A DNA stretch of 6,777 bases from an uncultured bacterium (GCA_900551675.1 URXH01000090.1:1-6777); one strand, 5' to 3'. Shown: positions 1 to 5,859, numbered from the stretch's first letter. Numbers and translations: made by a program. The notes: generated by a model from the sequence alone, not told the origin.

Positions 1-55
1 TGCAGCCTTGATAATGGCTGACGGCTGGGAAATAAGGTCTGATTACCCGTGGTAG
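1..55 (+). CDS. 3' end of an upstream gene, possibly type IV pilin-like
   Basis: One frame is open from the left edge (codons from base 2) to a TAG at 53-55 and reads AALIMADGWEIRSDYPW. A hydrophobic/Ala stretch followed by DGW and a terminal DYPW resembles, from memory, the C-terminal ends of prepilin-type proteins that are numerous in Gastranaerophilales. The decayed pilin copy further along this window ends in a similar WEMDY. Only 17 residues are visible, so neither the N-terminal prepilin cleavage site nor any fold can be checked, and the identity is a guess. The short gap to folC (37 bases) allows co-transcription, but a promoter-like sequence lies in it. Confidence 0.4.
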   Translation, partial: AALIMADGWEIRSDYPW

Positions 56-56
56 C

Positions 57-83
57 TTGATAATATTTTTCATGTGATATAAT
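57..83 (+). promoter_or_regulatory. Putative folC promoter
   Basis: TTGATA at 57-62 and a perfect TATAAT at 78-83 are separated by 15 bases, which is short of the optimal 17. A start about seven bases after the -10 box would fall at about 90, almost on the folC ATG at 93, giving a leaderless or nearly leaderless mRNA. This agrees with the lack of any Shine-Dalgarno sequence before that ATG. AT-rich DNA produces TATAAT by chance, so the call is tentative. Confidence 0.35.
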
Positions 84-92
84 TTTTATGTT

Positions 93-1277
93 ATGTGTAA
101 TGAATATAAAAAAGCGGTACAACTTTTAACATCGCAGGGAAAGTTTTATATTAACCTCGGGCTGGAGAGAATTTTGGCAGTATTGAATTTGCTCGGAAAC
201 CCGCAGGATAAGTTAAAATGTATTCATGTCGCCGGAACAAACGGAAAAGGATCTGTATGTGCAATTATTGATGCTATTTTATCAAAAGCAGGTATGAAAA
301 CAGGACTTTATACAAGTCCGCATATTTTTGATTATACCGAGCGAATTAAGATTAACGGCATAGATATCTCACAAAATGATTTCGCAAAATACGTTTTACA
401 AATTTGTGATTTAGCAGATAAACATAATATTCATCTGACTGAATTTGAGATTTTGACAGCTGTTATGTTTAAATATTTTGCTGATAACAATGTGGATGTT
501 GTTGTTTTAGAAACGGGACTTGGCGGAAGGTTTGATGCTACAAATGTCATAAAATCTAATTTATGTTCTGTTATAACGCATATTGATCTGGATCATACCG
601 AGCGGCTCGGTAATACAAAATCAAAGATTGCATTTGAAAAGGCAGGAATTATAAAACCGGATAGTCCTGTTTTCACGTGCGAAGGATACGAAGAAATTAA
701 AGATAAAGCTGATGAATGCAACTCGCTGTTTGTTCTTGTAACACCTTTTGAAGACACAACTAATCTTGCTTTAAAAGGTTCCTGCCAGCAGGAGAATTTG
801 TCGCTTGCGCTTGCTGCTGTAAGGTATCTTTTCCCGCAGATTTCGGAAAACACAATTCAGCAGGCTCTAAAAGAAGTTAAGCATCCCTGCCGTTTTCAAC
901 TCTGCCGTGAAGATTTAATTATTGACGCTTCGCATAACCCTAATGGTGTTATGGCTTTGCGGGAGAGTTTGGACTTCTATTATCCCGATAAAAAGCGATG
1001 CTTTGTATTCGGATGCTTAAGAAACAAAGATTATAAAAGAATGATGCAAATTCTTTTTTCAAAGGGGGATGAAATCTGTTTTTATCACTTTAACAATAAA
1101 AATTCTTGCACTATAGAAGAACTTCAGAATACCTGTGAATACCCTTCAAAAGTATTCCAATCGCTTGAAGAACTTCCGTCAGACAGATTGAAAATAGTTT
1201 GCGGATCTTTTTACATGCTTAATGAGATTGTCCCTGAGAATCTTGTTCTTCAGCCATTTCTTCAAGCAGATTTGTAA
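93..1277 (+). CDS. folC: Bifunctional dihydrofolate synthase / folylpolyglutamate synthase
   Basis: This cytosolic ATP-dependent ligase joins glutamate to dihydropteroate and then extends the glutamate tail of folates. It belongs to the Mur ligase-like superfamily. The 394-residue product shows the family signatures in order: the P-loop AGTNGKGS at 47-54, TSPH at 74-77, ERI at 83-85, TEFE at 116-119, LETGLGGRFDATN at 139-151, HIDLDHTERLGNT at 163-175 and FEKAGIIKP at 181-189. The C-terminal domain has DASHNPNG at 278-285 (commonly DGAHNP), FGCLRNKDY at 306-314 and GSFYMLNEI at 371-379. It is somewhat shorter than the usual 420-430 residues, with a compact linker around residues 195-225, but nothing essential appears to be missing. 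The ATG at 93 gives the typical N-terminus (short helix, then GKFYINLGLERI). The ATG at 88 is in another frame. No Shine-Dalgarno site precedes the start. The 3' end overlaps the converging glycosyltransferase gene by 59 bases. DHFS activity in addition to FPGS is assumed from the family and cannot be proved here. Confidence 0.95.
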   Translation: MCNEYKKAVQLLTSQGKFYINLGLERILAVLNLLGNPQDKLKCIHVAGTNGKGSVCAIIDAILSKAGMKTGLYTSPHIFDYTERIKINGIDISQNDFAKYVLQICDLADKHNIHLTEFEILTAVMFKYFADNNVDVVVLETGLGGRFDATNVIKSNLCSVITHIDLDHTERLGNTKSKIAFEKAGIIKPDSPVFTCEGYEEIKDKADECNSLFVLVTPFEDTTNLALKGSCQQENLSLALAAVRYLFPQISENTIQQALKEVKHPCRFQLCREDLIIDASHNPNGVMALRESLDFYYPDKKRCFVFGCLRNKDYKRMMQILFSKGDEICFYHFNNKNSCTIEELQNTCEYPSKVFQSLEELPSDRLKIVCGSFYMLNEIVPENLVLQPFLQADL

Positions 1278-2793
1278 ATTGTGCAGGCTCAAAATCTGTA
1301 CAAGAATTCCAGATTAATGTCGGGCGTTTGCCTTTTATTGACGGACTCGGGTAATCACTGTTGCAGAAGCCTTTCAGCATATTTGTTGAACCGTCAACGT
1401 TTGATGTGAAATACTTACAGCAGCTGCAAATTTTTAAAACAAATCCGTAATCATATAATTTTTGTCTTATTTCCTGCAGTGCATCAATCATTCTAAGATG
1501 TCTGCCAGTAACAAATTTTTTGTTCTTATACATAAATTTTATTTTGGCAAGACCTGATTCCGATATAAATTCCAATTTGCAGGGGAGCTCTCTGCCTGCA
1601 TTATTCATAACAAACGCTTCAATTGCAAGTTTTTCGGTGCCTTCTGGAAGTTCTTCACGTCCTGCTATTTTGGCTCTGATAACTCTTACTGGCGGAAGAT
1701 TTTTAATTATATGGCACAGCGAGTAAATCGGGTATAAGCATAAAAGCATTATTTCTTTAAATCTTAGTTTGGAATTTATTAAGCTTATTCCAAAACCTGC
1801 CACAAGTATAAGGAATGTGAAAAGAACGATTTTGAAATCAACAAAGAAATAATATCTGTAAGAATGTTTCATAACAACGGCATAAATTATCAAAATCATC
1901 CAAATATTAGGATTTAAAAGCGAGAATGTATGTTCCGCAAATATAAAATTTTTCGACCATATTTGCGTGAAGCAGTTTTTAAACAAATCAAGTCTTGCTG
2001 AAAGTCTCGGCTTTCTAAATTCATAGTTTGCTGTGTCAACGTAAGTTTGAATATTAGGGTTATATGTGCAGGGGCATTTGATTTTGGAAAGCAGCATGCT
2101 GTATTTGAGTTCTGCATTAATATCTTTAAAATCAACAGCTCCTATTTCATCAACAATATCTTTCTTTATTATAAATACGCCTGAATCAGCGCTGGACGCA
2201 AGTCCGAAAAGCGAGCGGGCTTTTCTCATAAAATTCATGTGATACTTCTGGTAGGCAGCCTTAATTTTATCAACAGGTCCGAGATTATCAGTAATAATAA
2301 GTGTTTCTCCGCTTAATGCACTGTTATTTACGAGAGCGGAATTTACTGTAGTTAAGAAATTTGCCGGAATGCTTCTGTCCGCATCTAAAAACACGTAAGA
2401 ATCAATTGTCTGATCTTTTGAAAGCCTTTCAATAAGCATAGAAACAGCCTGATCTTTGCCGACTGTTCCGACACCTGTAATATTAATAAGATTTACAAAC
2501 GGTTCATTTGCAAAAAGCTGTTCAGAACCGTCAGAGCAGTTATCAAGAATTACAAAGACGCGGAAATTATTTATCGGATAATCCTGCATTTTCAACTCTC
2601 TAATGAGGTTTTCAAGAGTAATTTTGTTATTTCTTGCATAAATTACAACAGCAAGATTATCTTTTTCTTCATACTGCGAATATCTTTTTTCTATTTTAAA
2701 CGGTCTGTCATTAAGATTTCTGAGTGCCAGTGCCATAAAATAAAGCGAATATACTGCAACATAAATATATAAAATGTCTAAAATTAATTCCAT
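1219..2793 (-). CDS. Membrane-attached family 2 glycosyltransferase with cysteine-rich C-terminal domain
   Basis: The 524-residue product is a GT-A glycosyltransferase that would act at the inner face of the cytoplasmic membrane on a nucleotide-sugar donor; the acceptor is unknown. Residues 1-26 form a membrane anchor and 47-235 the GT2 domain, with VILDNCSDGS at 81-90, the metal-binding DAD at 137-139 inside VFLDADR, and SADSGVFIIKK at 201-211. Three further hydrophobic segments lie at about 293-311, 316-340 and 346-364. Residues 365-524 are soluble and contain C456-x-C458-C459, C477 and C498, with aromatic residues at F462 and F501. The usual EDxEL acidic motif reads INAEL (225-229), and no Q-x-x-R-W motif follows, so activity or chemistry may be unusual. 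The frame stays open upstream to 2934, but I chose the ATG at 2791-2793 because GAAAGGA precedes it by five bases and the preceding 47 codons do not look like a signal or a fold. A polysaccharide or glycolipid role is inference from the family; the C-terminal domain is unrecognised. Confidence 0.8.
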   Translation of the reverse strand: MELILDILYIYVAVYSLYFMALALRNLNDRPFKIEKRYSQYEEKDNLAVVIYARNNKITLENLIRELKMQDYPINNFRVFVILDNCSDGSEQLFANEPFVNLINITGVGTVGKDQAVSMLIERLSKDQTIDSYVFLDADRSIPANFLTTVNSALVNNSALSGETLIITDNLGPVDKIKAAYQKYHMNFMRKARSLFGLASSADSGVFIIKKDIVDEIGAVDFKDINAELKYSMLLSKIKCPCTYNPNIQTYVDTANYEFRKPRLSARLDLFKNCFTQIWSKNFIFAEHTFSLLNPNIWMILIIYAVVMKHSYRYYFFVDFKIVLFTFLILVAGFGISLINSKLRFKEIMLLCLYPIYSLCHIIKNLPPVRVIRAKIAGREELPEGTEKLAIEAFVMNNAGRELPCKLEFISESGLAKIKFMYKNKKFVTGRHLRMIDALQEIRQKLYDYGFVLKICSCCKYFTSNVDGSTNMLKGFCNSDYPSPSIKGKRPTLIWNSCTDFEPAQFTNLLEEMAEEQDSQGQSH

Positions 2794-2798
2794 AATAA

Positions 2799-2805
2799 TC
2801 CTTTC
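2799..2805 (-). promoter_or_regulatory. Ribosome binding site that fixes the glycosyltransferase start
   Basis: Read on the minus strand, GAAAGGA lies five bases before the ATG at 2793. It supports this start over the in-frame ATG at 2934, which would add 47 residues and has no comparable site. Confidence 0.7.
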
Positions 2806-2841
2806 ACAATAATATTTTATGTAAAAGTTTATTAAAAATCC

Positions 2842-2863
2842 ATTACATGTTAATAAATGTAAT
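2842..2863. repeat. Inverted repeat upstream of the glycosyltransferase gene
   Basis: ATTACAT (2842-2848) and ATGTAAT (2857-2863) are perfect 7-base inverted copies around an 8-base AT spacer. The repeat lies about 50 bases before the glycosyltransferase start, where an operator could sit, and at the 5' edge of the pilin remnant. It lacks a T-tract and GC content, so it is not a terminator. In AT-rich DNA such a repeat may be accidental. Confidence 0.35.
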
Positions 2864-3168
2864 TTACTATTTGTGTTAAATATGTTACGGGAGGTTGTGC
2901 CGGTGATATGCTTATAGATATAAACGGAAAACAAGGCCCTAATGTAATTGGCAGAGATTTATTCTACACTACCTTTGATAATAACGGTTCTTTTGAAACT
3001 CTTTGTGTAAGAAGGGCTGAAGGAGAGATTGAGCAGCCTGATCTTGCAGATATTATTTGGGAACGCAATAACACCAGTGTGCAAAAATGTCAAAAAGCAA
3101 GAAAAATAGGTTAAGCCTCATGGTGTTTTAAAGAACTTTTAAATAATAACTGGGAAATGGATTATTAA
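2863..3168 (+). pseudogene. Decayed C-terminal part of a type IV pilin-like (prepilin-type) gene
   Basis: The frame is open from just after a TAA at 2860-2862 to a TAA at 3112-3114. It contains MLIDINGKQGPNVIGRDLF, which matches the D-(I/V)-NG-x-(K)-GPN-x-x-G-(R/K)-D-(L/V)-F motif that I know from the C-terminal half of prepilin-type proteins of Gastranaerophilales. After the stop the same frame continues for 17 codons as ASWCFKELLNNNWEMDY to a TAA at 3166-3168, which looks like the missing pilin tail. One base change (AAA to TAA at 3112) would explain the break. The N-terminal prepilin peptide, hydrophobic helix and first half are absent, and the DNA upstream of 2863 is full of stops in this frame. 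An ATG at 2908 with GGGAGG 14 bases upstream (2889-2894) could in principle start a 68-residue protein, but the spacing is poor and it would lack every part needed for assembly. I read it as a gene relic; the family assignment rests on motif memory. Confidence 0.6.
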
Positions 3169-3189
3169 AAAGATATTGCATGGATAGTA

Positions 3190-3217
3190 AAAAAGCTCCT
3201 TATAAGAGGAGCTTTTT
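3190..3217. terminator. Bidirectional intrinsic terminator
   Basis: An 11-base perfect stem (AAAAAGCTCCT at 3190-3200, AGGAGCTTTTT at 3207-3217) closes a 6-base loop. Because the arms begin with A's and end with T's, the hairpin is followed by a T-tract on both strands. It lies 34 bases beyond the DUF561 stop on the minus strand and just after the pilin remnant on the plus strand, so it can end transcription from both sides. Confidence 0.85.
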
Positions 3218-3251
3218 ATTTCTTGTCATTTCCCGAATTTATTTCATAAGT

Positions 3252-4007
3252 TTATACAAGTTCAACAACTTTTAATGCATTTCTTGAAGCGATTTCAACA
3301 AGGCTTTTTGCTGTTGCAATCATAGAAAGTTCAGAGTCTGCTTTGTTAATGCAGGAACCGCAGCCGATAGCTGAAGCACCTGCTGCAAATGCAAACGGAG
3401 CAGTTGTCGGGTTGATTGATGTTGCTGTCATTATCGGAAGATCAATGTTTCTTGAAAGTTCAATAGTGTTAGATAGTGTTAATTCTGCTCTTTCCATCAA
3501 ACCTCTTGCGCCTTCAGAGATATGCGAAGAAGAGAAGTGTCCTTCTGTCTGAATTAAATCAATCCCCATAGTTTCCAATTTTCTTGCAAGGTTGATTTGA
3601 TCTGCAATAGCAAGTTCTCCCGGAATTGTAACAGAGAAGAATGTTTTTGTATCGCCTAAAAGGTCTAAAGTTTCTTTTACTAAAGATAAAACCTGATCAG
3701 CAGTGAATGAAATTCCTTTTTTATAAAGAACATCAAAGTTGCCGAGTTCTATGGCATCAGCTCCGAGCTCAACTGCTTTTGCAAGTTCAGACGGCACAAT
3801 TGAAGATACAAAAATCGGCATGTCTGTCATTTCTCTGATTTCTGAAATAATTTCAGGCTTAGCGCTGATGTCAACTGCTGAAGCGCCTGCTGTTTCAGCT
3901 GCTGTTACTACTTTTTTAATGTTTTCAATATCAAAGTTGTCGATACCTGCAATAATTTTAACAGCTCTTTTTTCCATCAAGTGTTGTTTGAATAATTCAA
4001 TGCTCAT
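3252..4007 (-). CDS. DUF561 / Ycf23 family TIM-barrel protein
   Basis: The 251-residue protein fits the DUF561 (Ycf23) family, known from cyanobacteria, red-algal plastids and plants; its biochemical role is not established to my knowledge. Family landmarks are KIIAGIDNFD at 17-26, VDISAKPE at 45-52, ELGNFDVLY at 87-95, SVTIP at 125-129, IQTEG at 152-156 and the Gly/Ala-rich segment TAPFAFAAGASAIGCGSCIN at 202-221, which resembles the phosphate-binding end of a ribulose-phosphate-type (beta/alpha)8 barrel. There is no signal peptide or membrane segment, so it is cytosolic. AGAAAGGA (4017-4024 on the minus strand) lies nine bases before the ATG. It is a single-gene unit: a good promoter in front, a strong terminator behind, and divergent from the protease gene. 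A Fur-family-like palindrome over the -35 box suggests metal or peroxide control. Cysteines 216 and 219 (CGSC) in the barrel end are visible and could bind metal or be redox active, but this is speculation. Confidence 0.88.
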   Translation of the reverse strand: MSIELFKQHLMEKRAVKIIAGIDNFDIENIKKVVTAAETAGASAVDISAKPEIISEIREMTDMPIFVSSIVPSELAKAVELGADAIELGNFDVLYKKGISFTADQVLSLVKETLDLLGDTKTFFSVTIPGELAIADQINLARKLETMGIDLIQTEGHFSSSHISEGARGLMERAELTLSNTIELSRNIDLPIMTATSINPTTAPFAFAAGASAIGCGSCINKADSELSMIATAKSLVEIASRNALKVVELV

Positions 4008-4048
4008 AATTCTAAATCCTTTCTTATTAAAATATAATTTTTTTCTGA

Positions 4049-4077
4049 ATTATACATTAAAATTGTAATAATTACAA
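4049..4077 (-). promoter_or_regulatory. Promoter of the DUF561 gene
   Basis: On the minus strand TTGTAA (4077-4072) and TATAAT (4054-4049) are separated by exactly 17 bases. The predicted start near 4042 gives a leader of about 35 bases containing the AGAAAGGA ribosome site. This is the best-spaced promoter in the window. Confidence 0.6.
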
Positions 4078-4078
4078 T
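4062..4078. promoter_or_regulatory. Fur/PerR/Zur-like operator palindrome
   Basis: ATTGTAAT-A-ATTACAAT is a perfect inverted repeat with 8-base arms around one base. Its core TTGTAATAATTACAA has the 7-1-7 layout of Fur-family boxes. It matches 12 of 14 defined positions of the Bacillus PerR consensus (TTATAATNATTATAA) and 12 of 14 of the Zur consensus (TCGTAATNATTACGA), both recalled from the literature. It covers the -35 box of the DUF561 promoter and lies about 80 bases before the divergent protease start, so one repressor could act on both. Which regulator binds, if any, cannot be told from the sequence. Confidence 0.45.
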
Positions 4079-4156
4079 AACTAACCTCAAAATTTTTATA
4101 AAGTCTGATGAATATTTTAAAAAGAGCGCAATAATTATAATGTAAGAGGAGTATTT

Positions 4157-4858
4157 ATGCTAAAGAATTTTATTTTATATATAACTTTATTTTTTATCCC
4201 AGTCATGCCTGTTTGGGCACAGAATTATTCGCCGGATGAACTTGTTAATATAAGTGTGTATGAAAGAATTAATCCGTCTATTGTAGCAATAGAGGCAAAC
4301 TTAGATGATGGATTTTCAGCCGGAACTGGATGTGTAGTGCGTTCGGATGGTGTTATCCTGACAGGATCTCATGTAGTAGAAGGTGCAAACCAGATTGATG
4401 TTACAACTTTCGATGGCAAGGTGTATAAAGCGTCAATTCTTGCAAAGATGGGCAAAAATAAAGACTTAGCTTTATTAAAAATTTCCCCGAAATCACGACT
4501 AAAAACGATTTCATTCGGAGATTCATCTGATGTTAAAGTCGGGCAAAAGGTGCTTGCTATCGGGAACCCTTTTGGCTTTGCAGGAACTTTAACATCAGGA
4601 ATTGTTTCAAGAATAGATTACGCTAAAGGAAGAATTCAAACTGATGCTGCAATTAATCCGGGGTGTTCGGGAGGACCGCTTTTAAATTCTCAGGGTGAAG
4701 TTATAGGTATATCGCAGTCAATTTATAATCCGGATAACAATATTTCAAATATAGGTATAGGCTTTGCAATACCTGTTAATGATGCAAAAAAGTTTATTGA
4801 AACAGCGAATCTTGAAAATAATCTTTTACATAACAGGAAAAAATTTGCGTTTAAATAA
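4157..4858 (+). CDS. Secreted HtrA-like (S1C) serine protease without PDZ domain
   Basis: The 233-residue protein has a Sec signal peptide (K3, hydrophobic core 5-19, VWA then Q22, cleavage likely after A21), so it should work in the periplasm or outside the cell. The trypsin-like fold follows: GTGCVVRSDGVILTGSHVV at 56-74 with catalytic H72, KDLALLKI at 102-109 with D103, IGNPFG at 135-140, and NPGCSGGPL at 168-176 with nucleophile S171. The complete triad argues for an active enzyme. DegP/DegQ proteins usually have NPGNSGGPL and one or two PDZ domains; here residue 170 is Cys and the chain stops about 20 residues after the protease fold with a basic tail (HNRKKFAFK). The start is supported by AAGAGGAG (4144-4151) five bases upstream. 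No terminator is visible after it. The natural substrate is unknown; envelope quality control is the usual family role, but the lack of PDZ domains makes that less certain. Confidence 0.85.
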   Translation: MLKNFILYITLFFIPVMPVWAQNYSPDELVNISVYERINPSIVAIEANLDDGFSAGTGCVVRSDGVILTGSHVVEGANQIDVTTFDGKVYKASILAKMGKNKDLALLKISPKSRLKTISFGDSSDVKVGQKVLAIGNPFGFAGTLTSGIVSRIDYAKGRIQTDAAINPGCSGGPLLNSQGEVIGISQSIYNPDNNISNIGIGFAIPVNDAKKFIETANLENNLLHNRKKFAFK

Positions 4859-4899
4859 CTAAACAATTTAACAAACTTTTAACTCTGTTTTTTCTTTCA

Positions 4900-4908
4900 T
4901 GGTATAGT
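4900..4908 (+). promoter_or_regulatory. Extended -10 promoter of ilvE
   Basis: TGG-TATAGT (4900-4908) is an extended -10 element. A weak TTTAAC lies at 4878-4883, 19 bases away, which is poor, but extended -10 promoters tolerate a weak -35. Transcription would begin near 4915, leaving a leader of about 22 bases with the ribosome site. No leader-peptide or T-box-like structure fits in so short a leader, so attenuation by amino acids is not evident. Confidence 0.5.
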
Positions 4909-4936
4909 AGTTTATATATAAAACTAAGGAGGAATT

Positions 4937-5851
4937 ATGACAGAGTTTTATTTTATGGACGGACAGTATGTTGAAGCTTCAAAGGCAATGATACCGATCC
5001 GTACTCACGCTTTCCTTTACGGAACGGCTGTATTTGAAGGAATTAGAGCTTATTGGAATGAAGAAGAAAAACAGCTTTATGCATTCAGAGTTCCGGAACA
5101 TTATGAAAGATTATTGAGAAGTGCAAAAATTATGTGTATGGAAAGCCCTTACACTGTTGAAGAGCACTGCGAAATTACTAAAAAATTACTTGCAAAAAAT
5201 AATTATAAAGAAGATTGTTATATGCGTCCTACATTGTATAAATCTGCTCAAAAAGTCGGTCCTGGATTATATGATAACACTGATTCTTATGCTTTAATTA
5301 CAAACAAAATGGGTGATTATATTGATACTTCAAAAGGATTAAGAGTCTGTGTATCAAGCTGGAGAAGAAACAGCGATAACGCAATTCCTCCAAGAGCAAA
5401 AGTTGCAGGCTCTTATGCAAACGCAGCATTGATTAAAACAGATGCTCATAATATGGGCTTTGATGATGCTGTTGTTCTTGATGAAGCAGGACAGGTTACC
5501 GAGGGTTCTGCAATGAACTTATTCCTCGTTCAAAACGGTAAACTTGTTACAACAATGAAAACAGATAATATTTTGGTTGGCGTTACAAGAAATACAATTA
5601 TGGAACTTGCAAAGGATGTTCTTGGTATTGAAACAGAAGAACGTCCGATAGACAGAACAGAACTTTATATATCAGATGAAGCTTTCTATTGCGGTACAGG
5701 CGCTCAAATCAGCCCGATATCCAGCATTGACAACAGAACTTTAGGCGACGGGCATGTCGGTCCTATATCTAAAGAGCTTCAAAAATTGTACTTTGATGTT
5801 GTAAAAGGCAAAGTACCAAAATATAAAAAGTGGTGTATGCCTGTTTATTAA
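4937..5851 (+). CDS. ilvE: Branched-chain amino acid aminotransferase
   Basis: This cytosolic PLP enzyme of fold type IV carries out the last step of valine, leucine and isoleucine synthesis, or the first of their breakdown, exchanging the amino group with 2-oxoglutarate/glutamate. The 304 residues match the usual bacterial length. Visible signatures are RTHAFLYGTAVFEGIRAY at 22-39, YMRPTLYKS at 95-103, PPRAKVAGSYANAALIK at 151-167 with the Schiff-base lysine K155, the class IV motif from VLDEAGQVTEGSAMNLF (180-196, with E189), VGVTRNTIMELA at 214-225, and DEAFYCGTGAQISPI at 247-261. AAGGAGG (4926-4932) lies four bases before the ATG and is the strongest ribosome site in the window. Promoter and terminator flank the gene, so it is probably a single-gene unit; no other ilv or leu gene is next to it. 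D-amino-acid transaminase and aminodeoxychorismate lyase share the fold, but the GIRAY and GTGAQISPI segments favour IlvE. Confidence 0.95.
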   Translation: MTEFYFMDGQYVEASKAMIPIRTHAFLYGTAVFEGIRAYWNEEEKQLYAFRVPEHYERLLRSAKIMCMESPYTVEEHCEITKKLLAKNNYKEDCYMRPTLYKSAQKVGPGLYDNTDSYALITNKMGDYIDTSKGLRVCVSSWRRNSDNAIPPRAKVAGSYANAALIKTDAHNMGFDDAVVLDEAGQVTEGSAMNLFLVQNGKLVTTMKTDNILVGVTRNTIMELAKDVLGIETEERPIDRTELYISDEAFYCGTGAQISPISSIDNRTLGDGHVGPISKELQKLYFDVVKGKVPKYKKWCMPVY

Positions 5852-5859
5852 AAAAATAT

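Noticed and set aside
88..90. ATG five bases before the folC start
   Set aside because: It is out of frame with FolC and gives no meaningful protein.
593..853. 86-codon open frame on the minus strand inside folC
   Set aside because: It lies wholly within the conserved folC coding sequence, has no recognisable domain, and is best explained as a shadow frame.
1520..2135. Open frames of about 70 codons inside the glycosyltransferase gene (1520-1726 plus, 1914-2135 minus)
   Set aside because: They are embedded in a long gene with recognisable motifs and show no family signature of their own.
2794..2934. 47-residue N-terminal extension of the glycosyltransferase
   Set aside because: The upstream ATG at 2934 has no good ribosome site and the extension overlaps the pilin relic, while GAAAGGA sits at the right distance before the ATG at 2793, which starts directly with the membrane anchor.
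3343..4068. Plus-strand frames opposite DUF561 (3343-3552 and 3739-4068)
   Set aside because: The frames are rich in Ala, Ser and Ile as expected from the antisense of a barrel protein; the sense strand carries a clear conserved family.
4136..4141. TATAAT just before the protease ribosome site
   Set aside because: A transcript from it would begin around 4148, inside the Shine-Dalgarno sequence, so it is unlikely to be the working -10 box. A weaker TATAAA at 4097-4102 is possible, but its -35 spacing is poor.
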